Assembly (NCBI RefSeq): GCF_028618555.1
Contig: NZ_JAQITD010000009.1
Coordinates: 1-64,000, forward strand
Source: Bartonella sp. CM31XJBT
Lineage (GTDB): Bacteria; Pseudomonadota; Alphaproteobacteria; Rhizobiales; Rhizobiaceae
Direction of reading: 5' to 3'
Length of the DNA: 64,000 bases
Positions 33,767 through 45,089 of the stretch are shown piece by piece. Under the pieces are notes generated by a model. It ran no database searches. It worked only from the letters and a program-made list of their open reading frames with translations, and was not told where the DNA came from. The translations under genes and the position numbers were made by a program. Position 1 is the first letter of the stretch. Every line of letters begins with the position of its first letter.

Positions 33767-36340
33767 TTATGTCTCTTTTATTTTTGCTTTTGTTTTAGAA
33801 GAAGCTCTTTTTGAAGTTGTTTTTTTACTCGATGCTTTAGCCGATATAAGTTCTAGTGCCTCTGGAAGTGTTACACTAATGGGATCTTTATCTTTTGGCA
33901 ATGTTGCATTAATTTTACCCCAATTGACATAAGGACCATAACGCCCGTTGCGCACGGTAATGGTTCCTCCTTCTGGATGCTCTCCTAATGTTGCCAATGC
34001 TTCAGGTGTTGTTCTGCTTTGCTTGGTTTTGTTTTCTTGTTGTTCTGCCAATACTGTAACAGCGCGATTGATACCAATATCAAAAACTTCATCTGCATGA
34101 AGAAGGCGCGCAGATTTTCCGTTATGGCTAAGATAGGGACCATATCGTCCAATCGTAGCCGTGATTATTTTTCCAGTTTCAGGATGAATGCCAATTTCAC
34201 GGGGAAGGGATAGTAAAGCCAAGGCTTTATCAAGGGTTACATTTTCTGCCTGCCACTCTTTTGGTAGTCCTGCACGCTTAACTTCTTTGCTTTCACCAAG
34301 TTGAATATAGGGTCCAAACCGGCCATTGCGAAGAGAGATATCTTTTCCTGTTTCAGGGTCAATACCAAGTATAACAGGTTCATCATTGCGTACAGCTTCA
34401 TTATCTTCTCCAGTATCTGTACCAAGTTGGCGTGTGTATTTACATTCGGGATAATTGGAACAGCCAACAAAAGCACCATAACGACCGAGTTTTAATGATA
34501 ATTGACCATTTTTACAAAGAGGACAGGAACGCACATCACTTCCATCTTCGCGTTCAGGAAAGGCGAGAGGTGCTAATGTTACATTTAAAACATCAAGGAC
34601 ATTGGTTATACGGAGTTCTTGGATATTGCTAATAGATGCATTAAATCCATCCCAAAAATCCCTTAAGACGTCTTTCCAAGAAAGTTTGCCGTCAGATATA
34701 AGATCCAGCTTTTCTTCAAGATCTGCTGTGAAACCATATTCTACATAGCGATTAAAGAAATTTTCAAGAAAGGCCGTAACAATACGTCCCTTAGCATCGG
34801 GAATAAGCTTTCGTTTATCAATGACAATATATCCACGGTCACACAATGTCGCCAATGTGGAGGCATAAGTCGAAGGACGACCAATTCCTAACTCCTCAAG
34901 CTTTTTAATTAATGAAGCTTCAGAATAACGAGAAGGGGGCTCTGTGGTATGTTGTACGGATTCAACTTTTTCTTTTGTAAGTGCTTCACCAGTGTTTATT
35001 TGTGGTAAACGTGTTGTTTCATTTTCTTCATTATTTTCTTCGTCTCGTTGATCCGTGTAGACGGAAATAAAGCCATCAAAGCGAATAACAGATCCTGTTG
35101 CTCGTAGATTTGCACGGTTTTCTCCTTGCTGTGCTTCAATTTCAACGGTTGTACGTTCAATGTCAGCAGAACGCATTTGGCTGGCAATAGCACGCTTCCA
35201 TATCAGCTCATAGAGCTTTGCTTGATCGCTATCGAGAAAATTACGGACTTGACTAGGATTGCGTTGAAAATCTGTTGGACGGATCGCTTCGTGTGCTTCC
35301 TGTGCATTTTTTGCCTTTGTTGAATAAAAACGTGGTTTTTCAGGAATATAGTCTTTACCGAAAGTTTCATGAATAACTTTTCGTGCTGAATCAATAGCTT
35401 CTGGTGCTATTTGCACACCATCGGTACGCATATAAGTAATCAGCCCTGCCGTTTCACCATTAATTTCAATGCCTTCATAAAGCTTTTGGGCAATTTGCAT
35501 AGTGCGAGAAGCTGAAAATCCTAATTTTGAAGAAGCTGCTTGTTGTAGTGTGGAGGTTGTAAATGGAGGAAAAGGATTTCTCTTTGTAGGTTTTGCTTCA
35601 ACACTGAGTGTATGATATTGGGCTTGCTCCAACATAAGGCGAATTTGGTCTGCTTGTTCTTGAGATTGAATATCAAGCTTGCCTATTTTTCTTTGATTAA
35701 ACATTGTCAATCTTGCTTGGAAACTATCATTTCGGATGGTTTTTAACTGTGTTGTAATGGACCAATAATCTTCTTTGATAAAATGTTCTATTTCTGATTC
35801 ACGATCACAAATAATACGCAAAGCAACCGATTGAACGCGTCCTGCTGAACGGGCACCAGGAAGTTTCCGCCATAAAACAGGTGAAAGTGTAAAACCAACG
35901 AGATAATCAAGAGCGCGACGTGCAAGATAAGCATCTACAAGTGATGTATCAATATCACGTGGATTGTTCATAGCATCAAGCACAGACTTTTTGGTGATGG
36001 CATTGAAGACAACTCTTTTAATAGGTTTATCTTTTAAAACTTTTTTTTGACGGAGAACATCCAGAATATGCCATGAAATAGCTTCCCCTTCACGATCAGG
36101 GTCTGTTGCTAATATAAGGCTATCGGCTTCTTTAACGGCTTTTGCTATTTCATTTAAACGTTTAGCGGCAGCAGAATCTATATCCCATTTCATAGAAAAA
36201 TCTTGATCCGGTAAAACAGAACCATCTTTTGCAGGCAAATCACGAACATGTCCAAATGATGCGACAACTTTGTATTGAGATCCAAGATATTTATTAATTG
36301 TTTTTGCTTTTGCTGGAGATTCAACGATAACGATATTCAT
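33767..36340 (-). CDS. topA: DNA topoisomerase I
   Basis: TopA relaxes negative supercoils. ATG at 36340 gives MNIVIVESPAKAKTINKYLG; a TTG 12 bases earlier is less likely. The toprim acidic residues are in ILATDPDREGEAISWHIL, the nucleophilic tyrosine in GLITYMRTDGVQIAPEA, and AGRVQSVALRIICDRE is intact. The C-terminus has one zinc-finger (CPLCKNGQ ... CSNYPECKYTR) and GRYGPYV-type repeats ending in a lysine-rich tail. It is complete (857 residues). Confidence 0.96.
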   Translation of the reverse strand: MNIVIVESPAKAKTINKYLGSQYKVVASFGHVRDLPAKDGSVLPDQDFSMKWDIDSAAAKRLNEIAKAVKEADSLILATDPDREGEAISWHILDVLRQKKVLKDKPIKRVVFNAITKKSVLDAMNNPRDIDTSLVDAYLARRALDYLVGFTLSPVLWRKLPGARSAGRVQSVALRIICDRESEIEHFIKEDYWSITTQLKTIRNDSFQARLTMFNQRKIGKLDIQSQEQADQIRLMLEQAQYHTLSVEAKPTKRNPFPPFTTSTLQQAASSKLGFSASRTMQIAQKLYEGIEINGETAGLITYMRTDGVQIAPEAIDSARKVIHETFGKDYIPEKPRFYSTKAKNAQEAHEAIRPTDFQRNPSQVRNFLDSDQAKLYELIWKRAIASQMRSADIERTTVEIEAQQGENRANLRATGSVIRFDGFISVYTDQRDEENNEENETTRLPQINTGEALTKEKVESVQHTTEPPSRYSEASLIKKLEELGIGRPSTYASTLATLCDRGYIVIDKRKLIPDAKGRIVTAFLENFFNRYVEYGFTADLEEKLDLISDGKLSWKDVLRDFWDGFNASISNIQELRITNVLDVLNVTLAPLAFPEREDGSDVRSCPLCKNGQLSLKLGRYGAFVGCSNYPECKYTRQLGTDTGEDNEAVRNDEPVILGIDPETGKDISLRNGRFGPYIQLGESKEVKRAGLPKEWQAENVTLDKALALLSLPREIGIHPETGKIITATIGRYGPYLSHNGKSARLLHADEVFDIGINRAVTVLAEQQENKTKQSRTTPEALATLGEHPEGGTITVRNGRYGPYVNWGKINATLPKDKDPISVTLPEALELISAKASSKKTTSKRASSKTKAKIKET

Positions 36341-36601
36341 AATTTTACCCAAATATTGAAATAAAAATTTTTTTATAAACGCCTTTTACGCGAATAGCTA
36401 ATGCCAATTGCTTAAGAGCACATAAAAAAATATTAGCCATATAAAAAACATGAATATTGTACAACTTATGATTGTCATTATTAGAATACACCCTATATAG
36501 AATTACACGATTTATTTTCCACTGTTATTACAAAAACATACGGCGAAATACTAAGACGTCTATTGAGAGGTAGGAGGGGAAATGCTCAAGGATAGAGGAT
36601 T

Positions 36602-36808
36602 ATGTTTATAAATCATTTAAAAGTTATCCAATATATTACAGACATGTCAAAGCAAATGAATCAGATGGCGCGTCAGGCGCATAGTCCGCTTTTAGCATTG
36701 CTTTTGGATATGGTTGCCAAAGAAGGGCAAAGCATTATTAATAGTGCTGAGGCTCTTGGGGAAGATCAAGATTCGACAATGACACACAACCACCAGAGTG
36801 TCGAATAA
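36602..36808 (+). CDS. Small conserved-looking protein of unknown function
   Basis: ATG at 36602 is preceded by GATAGAGGA and gives 68 residues, helical and amphipathic ([40 protein letters not shown]). The last 71 bases overlap the end of dprA on the other strand. The composition and ribosome site make it plausible, but no family is known to me. An eight-codon frame starting at 36581 after AGGAGGGG precedes it and could be a leader. Confidence 0.5.
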   Translation: MFINHLKVIQYITDMSKQMNQMARQAHSPLLALLLDMVAKEGQSIINSAEALGEDQDSTMTHNHQSVE

Positions 36809-37970
36809 GCTTTCCAGCAAGGTCGAGTTCTACCAACAAGAGGTAGAGAGCTGGGAGTGAAACACCTGAGTGGATACTAAGTGTGTCTAAATCGATTGGC
36901 GTTGTTGAAAGAGCGGAGAGAACTGCTGCACGTGCTGCATTGTCATCTGCTGAAGAGAGACCGCTGTTTTTTTCATCTGCTAAATTAAAATTCTCCTTTT
37001 CAAGTTGTAAAGAGGATGGTTCCTCAAAAAAATTGAGTTGCGAATTTGGAAGCGGTGAAATTAATGGCGTAAGTGTTTCTATAATGTCAGAAGGATGTGT
37101 GGTGAGTAGAGCACCGTCTTTGATAAGATTGTTTGTACCAACAGATCTTGGATCAAGTGGAGAACCGGGAATGGCAAAAATTAACCGTCCCATTTCAGCT
37201 GCTTGACGTGCGGTAATTAAGGACCCTGAGCGCAGGGCTGCCTCTACAACCAAGAGACCAAGTGATAGAGCTGCAATAATACGGTTTCTTCTTGGAAAAT
37301 CGATAGCACGCGGCTTCCAAGAAATGGGCATTTCGCTGATGATGGCCCCACCGTTGGCTATAATATCTTCGTGCAACTTTTTATTTTCAGGAGGATAGAT
37401 ATGATCAATTCCTCCAGCCATGACTGCAACAGTTCCTGTTTTTAAACTTGCTTGATGCGCAACGCTATCAATTCCACGAGCGAGACCAGAAATTGTTACA
37501 AAGTCTGCTTCTCCGAGAAAACGCGCAAATTGAGCCGTAAGCTTTTTCCCAGCAGCTGAAGCATTTCGAGAACCTATAATTCCAATAGAAGTTTTTTGAA
37601 AAATTGAAATATTACCTTTGATAGCAATAAGCGGCGGAGGGGCTTCTGTAACCTTAAGAAAAGCTGGATAATCTGGTTCGCCCATACCGATGAACCGAAT
37701 ATCTAATCTTTCAGCTTCTTGCATTTCTTTTTCTGCATCTTCTAAGCTTGCTATTTTTATAGATACAGAACCACCACCTTTTCTACTAAGCTCTGGCAGC
37801 GCTGCCAGAGCATTTTCTGCTGTTTTATAATGATCAATGAGATTACGAAAACTAACAGCTCCAATATTTTCACTGCGCAATAACCGTAACCAGCTTAGAC
37901 GTTGACGATCAGTAAGCAGGATTCCTTTATTTATCTCCGTGTTGCGTACCAATCTTACTTTCTTCCCCAA
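36738..37970 (-). CDS. dprA: DNA-protecting protein DprA
   Basis: DprA loads RecA onto incoming single-stranded DNA during transformation. The Rossmann fold shows [60 protein letters not shown] and [22 protein letters not shown]-terminal winged helix follows ([20 protein letters not shown]). The start is uncertain: TTG at 37970 overlaps plsY by 44 bp, and no ATG is found before [13 protein letters not shown]. It is translated after plsY on one message. Confidence 0.93.
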   Translation of the reverse strand: MGKKVRLVRNTEINKGILLTDRQRLSWLRLLRSENIGAVSFRNLIDHYKTAENALAALPELSRKGGGSVSIKIASLEDAEKEMQEAERLDIRFIGMGEPDYPAFLKVTEAPPPLIAIKGNISIFQKTSIGIIGSRNASAAGKKLTAQFARFLGEADFVTISGLARGIDSVAHQASLKTGTVAVMAGGIDHIYPPENKKLHEDIIANGGAIISEMPISWKPRAIDFPRRNRIIAALSLGLLVVEAALRSGSLITARQAAEMGRLIFAIPGSPLDPRSVGTNNLIKDGALLTTHPSDIIETLTPLISPLPNSQLNFFEEPSSLQLEKENFNLADEKNSGLSSADDNAARAAVLSALSTTPIDLDTLSIHSGVSLPALYLLLVELDLAGKLIRHSGGCVSLSNLDLPQEPQHY

Positions 37971-38571
37971 TTAATAATCTACTGATATTTGCAGAATGTT
38001 TTATAAACACAAATACGCTCATCACAATCAGCATACAATAGAAATAAGAAGCGGAAAAATAAAAAACAAATATCGGTGTGATCGTAACAGCAATAAGCGC
38101 AGATAATGAAGAATAACGCATGAGAAGAAAAATCGCACTCCATACAATAATAAAAATAATTGCTGCGGGCCAATAGATTCCTAAACAGACCCCTAGATAG
38201 GTAGCAACACCTTTGCCACCTTTAAATTTAAGCCATACGGGGAAAAGATGTCCTAAGAAAGTAAAAAAACCCGCTAGAGAAACAAGTATACTATTGTCTA
38301 GCGGATTACTAAAAAACTTTATAATCAAAACAACGATAGTTCCTTTTAACATATCACAAAGAAGTGTTAGAGCAGCAAGCTTTTTATTTCCTGTTCGTAA
38401 AACATTTGTTGCTCCAATATTGCCGGAACCGATTGTTCTTATATCACCAATTTTGAACAATCTCGTAAAAAGAAGACCAAATGGAATCGAGCCAATGAGA
38501 TAAGATATGAGGAAAATAAACCATGGAGTGGACTGAAAAAATATTTCTGCTTCATTCATTAAGAATCTCAT
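37927..38571 (-). CDS. plsY: Glycerol-3-phosphate acyltransferase PlsY
   Basis: PlsY is a membrane enzyme that transfers acyl groups from acyl phosphate to glycerol-3-phosphate. The 214 residues contain several transmembrane segments and the family motifs [25 protein letters not shown] and [17 protein letters not shown] at 38571 overlaps the pyrC' stop (TAATG); ATG at 38559 is also possible. It lies between pyrC' and dprA in the same operon. Confidence 0.95.
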   Translation of the reverse strand: MRFLMNEAEIFFQSTPWFIFLISYLIGSIPFGLLFTRLFKIGDIRTIGSGNIGATNVLRTGNKKLAALTLLCDMLKGTIVVLIIKFFSNPLDNSILVSLAGFFTFLGHLFPVWLKFKGGKGVATYLGVCLGIYWPAAIIFIIVWSAIFLLMRYSSLSALIAVTITPIFVFYFSASYFYCMLIVMSVFVFIKHSANISRLLIGEESKIGTQHGDK

Positions 38572-39872
38572 TAAGTTTGTTGATCAAGTTTAAAAACGGA
38601 TTTCCCTTTCACAAAGGTCTGGAGCACACGTCCTTGAAAACGTGCATTATCAAAAGGGGTATTTTTTGAACGTGAATAGAGCTTCTCTTTCGAAACAACC
38701 CATGGTTCTTCAAGATCAACCACAATAAAGTCTGCATGAGCACCTTTTTTGAGTGTTCCTGCATTGAGTCCAAAGAGCTTTGCAGGCGCCGTTGACAAAA
38801 GTTCCGTTATCCGTAGAAGAGATAGGCTCTCATCATGATAAAGGCGTAAGGCTGCGCTCAATAAGGTCTCCATACCAATAGCGCCAACTGCCGCGTCATT
38901 AAATGGTAAATGTTTTTTGTCGATACTCTGAGGATCATGAGAAGAGACAATAACATCTACAGTCCCATCCTTTATTGCTTCAATCATTGCTATACGGTCT
39001 TCTTCTGTACGCAATGGGGGCATTAAGCGAAAAGAGGTGCGATATTCACCAATGTCATTTTCATTGAAAGATAAATGATTAATAGATACACCCGCTGAAA
39101 TTTTCTCACTGCGTTTTTTACCTAAACGAAATGCATCAGCAGAGAGTGCTGTCGATATTTGAGCGGCATGATAGCGTGTTTGCGTTAATACTGCTAATCG
39201 CAGATCTCTTTCAAGTGGAATAACTTCTGCTTCGCGAGGGATGCCAGAAAGACCAAGCCAACTGGCAAGCAGTCCTTCATTCATCACACCTTGCCCTGTA
39301 AGATCTTTATCTTGCGTTTCATGCATCAATGGAACATCAAAATCGCGTGCATAAGTCATTGCACGCCGCATAACAGATGAATTTTGAAGTGTTTTTTTGC
39401 CTTCACTAAAAGCAACGGCTCCTGCATCTTTGAGCAAACCAAATTCGGTTATTTCTTGTCCGTTGAAACCTTGTGTGATTGAAGCAACGGGATAAATATT
39501 GACCAATGAGATTTCCTGTGCTGTATGCGTAATAAATTTAATCAGAGCAATATTATCAATAACTGGATGCGTGTTTGGCATCATAAGAAAGGAAGTAATA
39601 CCACCTGCAGCGGCCGCTTGACTTGCTGATGCAATTGTTTCACAATGCTCATTCCCTAATTCTCCAACAAAAACGCGCGCATCAACGAGTCCAGGGAGAA
39701 TTGCTTTGTTTTGTGCGTTAATAACTTCTGCTTCTTCAGGGAATCCCTGATTCAGAGCTTCTTTTCCAGCGGCTATAATTCGTCCATTTTCAACAATAAC
39801 TGTACCAATTTCATCGATTGTGCGCGAAGGATCAATAATACGAGCATTTTGAAAAACAATTGGTTTTATCAT
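38571..39872 (-). CDS. pyrC: Dihydroorotase-like protein PyrC' (probably non-catalytic partner of PyrB)
   Basis: The 433 residues have the amidohydrolase fold ([53 protein letters not shown]). The metal-binding D-x-H-x-H motif after PGLVD is replaced by ARVF, so the binuclear site cannot form normally, while other histidines (MHET, SSHDP) remain. This is the known pattern of inactive PyrC' proteins that stabilise aspartate transcarbamoylase in many proteobacteria. ATG at 39872 overlaps the pyrB stop (ATGA). An active dihydroorotase should lie elsewhere. Confidence 0.9.
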   Translation of the reverse strand: MIKPIVFQNARIIDPSRTIDEIGTVIVENGRIIAAGKEALNQGFPEEAEVINAQNKAILPGLVDARVFVGELGNEHCETIASASQAAAAGGITSFLMMPNTHPVIDNIALIKFITHTAQEISLVNIYPVASITQGFNGQEITEFGLLKDAGAVAFSEGKKTLQNSSVMRRAMTYARDFDVPLMHETQDKDLTGQGVMNEGLLASWLGLSGIPREAEVIPLERDLRLAVLTQTRYHAAQISTALSADAFRLGKKRSEKISAGVSINHLSFNENDIGEYRTSFRLMPPLRTEEDRIAMIEAIKDGTVDVIVSSHDPQSIDKKHLPFNDAAVGAIGMETLLSAALRLYHDESLSLLRITELLSTAPAKLFGLNAGTLKKGAHADFIVVDLEEPWVVSKEKLYSRSKNTPFDNARFQGRVLQTFVKGKSVFKLDQQT

Positions 39873-40834
39873 TTTTTTTCTCCACTGATCTTTGCGCGTG
39901 AATCTAATAAAGCCTCCATGACAGCCATACGCACTGCAATTCCCATTTCTACTTGTGTATGAATCATACTTTGTGGTCCATCTGCTATGTCGGATGCAAT
40001 CTCTACACCACGGTTTAATGGGCCAGGATGCAGAATAATAGAATCATTTTTGGCATAGGCTAAATTTTCTTTATGTAAGCCAAAATAATGGAAATATTCA
40101 CGCGTAGAGGGAATAAAAGAGCCTGTCATCCGTTCATGCTGTAAGCGCAACATCATGATAACGTCAGCATTTTTAAGACCTTCTTTCATCGTGTTAAAAA
40201 CCTCAACACTCATATGAGCGATTTCTGCGGGTAAGAGTGTTGAGGGAGCAACAGCACGAACACGAGCACCCAAAGCATTAAGACACAAGATATTGGAACG
40301 GGCAACACGTGAGTGTAAGATATCTCCGCAAATCGCAACAGTTAATCCTTCAATACGACCTTTTGCCCTTTTAATGGTTAGAGCATCTAATAAAGCTTGG
40401 GTTGGATGTTCATGAGCACCATCACCTGCATTAATAACACAACAATCAACTTTTTGCGCTAATAAAGCTGCCGCTCCTGCACTGTTATGGCGAAAAACCA
40501 GTATATCTGGCTTCATCGCATTGAGAGTTGTAGCTGTATCAAGTAATGTTTCTCCCTTTTTTACAGATGAGTTGCCGATCGCAAGACTCATCACATGTGC
40601 ACCTAGCCTTTTACCCGCTAATTCAAAAGAAGATTGTGTTCGCGTAGAGGCTTCAAAAAAGAGATTAATTTGAGTCCGTCCATGCAAAGTAGATTTTATT
40701 TTATCAATTTTGTTAGAAAGGATAACATTTGCTTCTGCACGATCAAGCAATGTATTAAGGTCTTGTACACTTAGATCTTTAATAGCTAAAAGATGTTGAT
40801 GAGGGAAAAGTGGAAAAAAATTATCTTGCATCAT
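39869..40834 (-). CDS. pyrB: Aspartate carbamoyltransferase catalytic subunit
   Basis: PyrB condenses aspartate and carbamoyl phosphate in pyrimidine synthesis. The 321 residues have the carbamoyl-phosphate site [54 protein letters not shown], and the C-terminal [15 protein letters not shown] leader MMQDNF start is present. It is followed, with overlap, by pyrC', forming the PyrB-PyrC' complex operon. Confidence 0.96.
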   Translation of the reverse strand: MMQDNFFPLFPHQHLLAIKDLSVQDLNTLLDRAEANVILSNKIDKIKSTLHGRTQINLFFEASTRTQSSFELAGKRLGAHVMSLAIGNSSVKKGETLLDTATTLNAMKPDILVFRHNSAGAAALLAQKVDCCVINAGDGAHEHPTQALLDALTIKRAKGRIEGLTVAICGDILHSRVARSNILCLNALGARVRAVAPSTLLPAEIAHMSVEVFNTMKEGLKNADVIMMLRLQHERMTGSFIPSTREYFHYFGLHKENLAYAKNDSIILHPGPLNRGVEIASDIADGPQSMIHTQVEMGIAVRMAVMEALLDSRAKISGEKK

Positions 40835-40959
40835 AGCATTCTTCTTTATCTCTCTCTAAACAGGTTAAACAAGCATTTGTTTGAATATGATAAATGTTTC
40901 TTAACTCTAAAAAGACAAATAGTCTATGATATGAATGATTTGAATGTAGGAATATACCT

Positions 40960-42579
40960 ATGAGTGCTGTATCTGCGCAAAATACTCGTCGAAAAAATAC
41001 ATTTCTTAGCGATACGCTTATGTTTCGTATTGCTTCTACTTTGCCTAAGTTTTTGTTAGCAAGTTTTGAAGAAATAGGGGATTTTGCCGCGAGTCGAGAA
41101 GCATGGAAACTTTCTTGCTTAGCGAATCATTATAAGCCTTTACTATGCTATAATGATGAATGGGGGCAACCAACAGAAAAATTAGAGATCCATTCTTCCT
41201 ATCAAGCTCTTCAACAATATTCTAGACAAGCAGGTTTGGTTACCTCACTTTGGGAAAATGCGAGTTCAGAAAATGGAGTACGCTATCAAGCGCGTGCGAT
41301 TCGTTTAGCTTTATCTGCTGGTTTAGAAACAGGACATTTAAATGAAGTTATCATAACGAGTGCAGCTATTGCTGTTTTAATTAGTGATATTGAGCTCTTC
41401 AAAAAATGGCAAAATGTACTTTTATCACGCCAATATGATTCTTCATCAAAGCCTATTCATCATAAAAAGGCTGCTTCTCTAACTTGTGCATTTGACGATA
41501 TTGAAAAATACGCTTTCAATTTTCCAAGTGTTAAGAAAATTTCTTTCGATGAAAGTATGGAACGTGATCTATATCGTTTAAATGTTGTAAAAACCAATGT
41601 TATTAATCCTACCGCTGACGGATATCTTGTTAGTGCAGATTTAAATGGTCATTTAAGTTGTTTTTTTATTCCACGCATACAAGAAAATGGCGCATTAAAT
41701 GGATCTATATCGATTCGTCATTTAATTCAGCGTTCTGGAGAACTTTTAACACCAGAGGGGGTTGTCGATTTCCAAGGCAGTTATGGCTGGCTTTTGGGAA
41801 ATGCTGGAGAAGGGCTTAAAGTTATTAAAGATATCGAGACGATGATGCGTTTCGATCAATCTGTCATATCGGCAGGTGTTTTACGAGCGGCTCTTCAATT
41901 TGGTATAGATTTTTTCCGGAAAAAAATGCCCAATCAGCCGTTACCTCCACTGACAGAACGTATTTTTGCAGATATTGCATTAGATATAGCTGCCTCACAA
42001 GCATTGGTTTTGCGTTTAGCGAGAGCATTTGACAATGCAGCAAATGACCGTTCTGAAGCAGCTTTTGCCCGTATTATGACACCTATTATTGCTTATCATG
42101 TAAGTCAATTGGTTGTGCCTATTATTGGTGAAATTATTGCACAACTTGGTATTGAAAGTTTTATAGAGAATAATCCATTATCACAAATGTTGCATAATGG
42201 GCCTGCGCGAATTGTGAGAAATAGTTCTGCTAATCAATTGGTAAAGGATGCCATTCTTATTGCTGAAAAAGCACCGGGATTGTTTCAGAAATTGTTGGAA
42301 AAAATTGCTCTTGATATTGGACCAGCGGGACCCAGAGCAATTGAAATCATTAAGTCAGCAGGTGATATGGCATCAGCAAATGAAGGTGCAGGAAGGTTTT
42401 TTGTTGAACAGGTAGCTTATGCAGCAGCAGCAGCAGCATTACGTTCTACAGACATAGAACATGTTGCAAATGCCTATATGGAAAGCCGCCTTGGGGGACA
42501 ATGGAGATCTTCTTACGGGATGCTCATCGCACGATATAATGCAGGGCATTTGCTCAATGTCCTCTATCCTTCCATATGA
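40960..42579 (+). CDS. AidB-like acyl-CoA dehydrogenase family protein
   Basis: The 539 residues fit the acyl-CoA dehydrogenase fold, with a middle strand domain ([20 protein letters not shown]), a family-type [20 protein letters not shown], and a helical C-terminal domain ([40 protein letters not shown]). The LL-RLARA-D and GWLLG features are closest to AidB, an alkylation-response flavoprotein. Length is near that of AidB. Its role is uncertain. It is divergent from pyrB and its end overlaps ruvX by 16 bp. Confidence 0.75.
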   Translation: MSAVSAQNTRRKNTFLSDTLMFRIASTLPKFLLASFEEIGDFAASREAWKLSCLANHYKPLLCYNDEWGQPTEKLEIHSSYQALQQYSRQAGLVTSLWENASSENGVRYQARAIRLALSAGLETGHLNEVIITSAAIAVLISDIELFKKWQNVLLSRQYDSSSKPIHHKKAASLTCAFDDIEKYAFNFPSVKKISFDESMERDLYRLNVVKTNVINPTADGYLVSADLNGHLSCFFIPRIQENGALNGSISIRHLIQRSGELLTPEGVVDFQGSYGWLLGNAGEGLKVIKDIETMMRFDQSVISAGVLRAALQFGIDFFRKKMPNQPLPPLTERIFADIALDIAASQALVLRLARAFDNAANDRSEAAFARIMTPIIAYHVSQLVVPIIGEIIAQLGIESFIENNPLSQMLHNGPARIVRNSSANQLVKDAILIAEKAPGLFQKLLEKIALDIGPAGPRAIEIIKSAGDMASANEGAGRFFVEQVAYAAAAAALRSTDIEHVANAYMESRLGGQWRSSYGMLIARYNAGHLLNVLYPSI

Positions 42580-43043
42580 TGAAAGTGTTGAATTCTATTG
42601 AGAGCACCTTGCAATATAAAAGCGGCGGCTGCCGAATCAATACGGCTTGCTCTTTTAGCGCGCGATACATTCATTTCTAAAAGAGACCGTTCCGCAGCAA
42701 TTGTTGATAAACGTTCGTCCCAAAAAACAAATGGAATTTTTGTATAAGCTTTCATATTGCTCACAAAAGCTCTGGTTGCTTGAACACGAGAGCCACTACT
42801 TCCATTCATGTTAAGAGGTAAGCCAATGATAATAACGCCTACATTTTCACGGTCAAAAATTTTAATAAGTGTGTAAGCATCTTCTGTAAATTTTTTTCGC
42901 TGTAGTACAGGACGCGGATTTGAGACAGTCAGCCCCATATCAGAAATGGCAATTCCGATAGTTTTTGTCCCTAAATCTAAGCCTGCTATTGTTTGTCTAG
43001 GCAAAAGATGTGTTATAACTTCATCTATATTAATAACAGTCAT
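42564..43043 (-). CDS. ruvX: YqgF/RuvX family Holliday junction resolvase-like protein (16S rRNA pre-processing)
   Basis: The 159 residues begin [20 protein letters not shown] with the catalytic-type aspartate and contain [16 protein letters not shown] and [20 protein letters not shown], all standard YqgF features, ending [15 protein letters not shown]. In E. coli the homologue processes the 16S rRNA 5' end. The 3' end overlaps the AidB-like gene on the opposite strand. Confidence 0.93.
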   Translation of the reverse strand: MTVINIDEVITHLLPRQTIAGLDLGTKTIGIAISDMGLTVSNPRPVLQRKKFTEDAYTLIKIFDRENVGVIIIGLPLNMNGSSGSRVQATRAFVSNMKAYTKIPFVFWDERLSTIAAERSLLEMNVSRAKRASRIDSAAAAFILQGALNRIQHFHHMEG

Positions 43044-43190
43044 AAGGGGATAATACGTTTTTTAATGTTTCAGATCTATAGTTATATTCTTTATTCATGT
43101 TATCTAATATTCTTGCACTTACAAGTGCAGCCTTGTATAGCCAGAATAAAGATCAATAAATAAACAAAAAAGCAGAAAGGCGTAAAGAGT

Positions 43191-43478
43191 ATGTCTGTTG
43201 ATCAAGAGACAGTCAAGCGGATAGCACATTTAGCAAGGATTGCCCTCCACGATGATGAGATAGAACCTGTGACAAAAAAATTCAATGCTATTTTAGGTTT
43301 TGTAGAACAATTGAATGAAGTTGATGTCAGTGGAATTGAGCCATTAACATCTGTGATGCCAATGACTCTACGAATGCGTGAAGATAGTGTTACAGATGGT
43401 GATAAAGCAGCAGATATTGTAGCCAATGCTCCTGTTACAGAAGAAAATTTTTTTCTTGTCTCAAAAATTGTTGAGTAA
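43191..43478 (+). CDS. gatC: Glutamyl-tRNA(Gln)/aspartyl-tRNA(Asn) amidotransferase subunit C
   Basis: This 95-residue subunit stabilises the GatCAB complex that makes Gln-tRNA or Asn-tRNA by transamidation. The pattern [20 protein letters not shown] and [20 protein letters not shown] is diagnostic. AAAGGCG precedes ATG at 43191. gatA follows after 31 bp (from ATG at 43510); gatB is not adjacent in this window. Confidence 0.95.
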   Translation: MSVDQETVKRIAHLARIALHDDEIEPVTKKFNAILGFVEQLNEVDVSGIEPLTSVMPMTLRMREDSVTDGDKAADIVANAPVTEENFFLVSKIVE

Positions 43479-43509
43479 TTTTTTATATTTTTGAAATTTG
43501 AGAACCAAT

Positions 43510-44994
43510 ATGACTGATTTAACAACCCTCACAATTGCGCAAGCTCGTGATGTTTTAACAAAGAAGAATCTCAAAGCAACAGAATTAACGGAAGCTTATT
43601 TACAAGCAATAGAATTAGCTAATCCAATTTTGAATGCTTATGTAACAATAACAGCAGAACAGGCAATGAAAATGGCTGCTGAATCAGACAGTCGCTTAGC
43701 GAAAGGGCAGGGAGGGCTTTTAGAAGGAATCCCCTTGGGGATTAAAGATCTTTTTGCAACCTATGGTGTTCATACTCAAGCCTGTTCATATATCCTTGAT
43801 GGTTTTAAACCGCACTATGAATCAACTGTCACAGCTAATTTATGGCAAGACGGTGCTGTGATGTTAGGAAAACTTAATATGGATGAGTTTGCTATGGGCT
43901 CATCCAACGAAACATCATATTATGGCCCCGTTATTAGTCCATGGAGAAAAAAAGGCTCGAATGAAAAACTCGTACCCGGTGGTTCATCGGGAGGATCTGC
44001 TGCCGCTGTTGCTGCACAAATTTGTGCTGGGGCAACAGCAACAGATACAGGTGGCTCAATACGTCAACCAGCAGCGTTTACTGGAACTGTAGGAATAAAA
44101 CCAACTTATGGACGTTGTTCGCGATGGGGCGTTGTCGCGTTTGCTTCATCTCTTGATCAAGCTGGACCTGTTGCCAGAGATGTTCGTGATTGTGCTATCT
44201 TACTCAGATCAATGGCCTCTTTTGATGAAAAAGATTCTACTTCCGTCAATTTACCAGTTCCTGATTATGAGAGTTATCTTGGTCAATCAATCAAAGGAAT
44301 GAAAATAGGTATTCCAAAAGAATATCATGTGGATGGAATGTCTCCAGAAATTATTGAGCTTTGGCAAAAAGGAATAAATTGGTTAAAAGAAGCAGGTGCT
44401 GAGATTAAGGATATTTCTTTGCCTCATACAAAATATGCTCTACCTTCTTATTACATTATAGCTCCTGCAGAAGCCTCTTCTAATTTAGCGCGTTATGATG
44501 GTGTGCGTTTTGGTTTGCGCATGCCTGGAAAAGACATCATTGAGATGTATGAAAATACACGTTCTGTTGGTTTTGGTAATGAAGTTAAGCGGCGTATTTT
44601 GGTGGGGACTTATGTCCTTTCATCTGGTTATTATGATGCCTGTTATCTAAGAGCTCAAAAAGTAAGAACACTCGTAAAACGTGATTTTGATCAATGTTTT
44701 GCTTCAGGCATTGATGCTATTTTGACACCAGCAACACCAACACCTGCTTTTGGTATTGCTGATGAAAAAATAAAAACTGATGCTGTAGCAATGTATCTTA
44801 ATGATATTTTTACGGTACCAGTCAATATGGCTGGTTTACCAGGAATTTCTGTTCCTGCTGGTCTGTCATCAAATGGTTTACCTCTAGGATTGCAATTGAT
44901 TGGTAAACCTTTTTCTGAAGAAGTCATTTTTCAGATAGCGCATATTATTGAACAAGAAGCAGGAATATTCAGTGCAGAAAAATGGTGGATGTAA
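43510..44994 (+). CDS. gatA: Glutamyl-tRNA(Gln)/aspartyl-tRNA(Asn) amidotransferase subunit A
   Basis: GatA releases ammonia from glutamine for the amidotransferase. ATG at 43510 is preferred to TTG at 43498. The amidase triad is visible: lysine in [19 protein letters not shown], the serine-rich [19 protein letters not shown], and [20 protein letters not shown]. The protein is full length (494 residues). An intrinsic terminator follows closely. Confidence 0.96.
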   Translation: MTDLTTLTIAQARDVLTKKNLKATELTEAYLQAIELANPILNAYVTITAEQAMKMAAESDSRLAKGQGGLLEGIPLGIKDLFATYGVHTQACSYILDGFKPHYESTVTANLWQDGAVMLGKLNMDEFAMGSSNETSYYGPVISPWRKKGSNEKLVPGGSSGGSAAAVAAQICAGATATDTGGSIRQPAAFTGTVGIKPTYGRCSRWGVVAFASSLDQAGPVARDVRDCAILLRSMASFDEKDSTSVNLPVPDYESYLGQSIKGMKIGIPKEYHVDGMSPEIIELWQKGINWLKEAGAEIKDISLPHTKYALPSYYIIAPAEASSNLARYDGVRFGLRMPGKDIIEMYENTRSVGFGNEVKRRILVGTYVLSSGYYDACYLRAQKVRTLVKRDFDQCFASGIDAILTPATPTPAFGIADEKIKTDAVAMYLNDIFTVPVNMAGLPGISVPAGLSSNGLPLGLQLIGKPFSEEVIFQIAHIIEQEAGIFSAEKWWM

Positions 44995-45013
44995 TAGTCA
45001 AAATTCACAAAGG

Positions 45014-45047
45014 AGCATTTCTCATCCTTAATGAGAAATGCTTTTTT
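45014..45047 (+). terminator. Intrinsic terminator of gatCA
   Basis: AGCATTTCTCAT (45014-45025) pairs perfectly with ATGAGAAATGCT (45031-45042) around a five-base loop and is followed by six Ts. It is the clearest rho-independent terminator in the window. Confidence 0.93.
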
Positions 45048-45089
45048 AAAGGTGGAGGGAATGAGCTCTATTTCCTTAATTCGTAGTTT

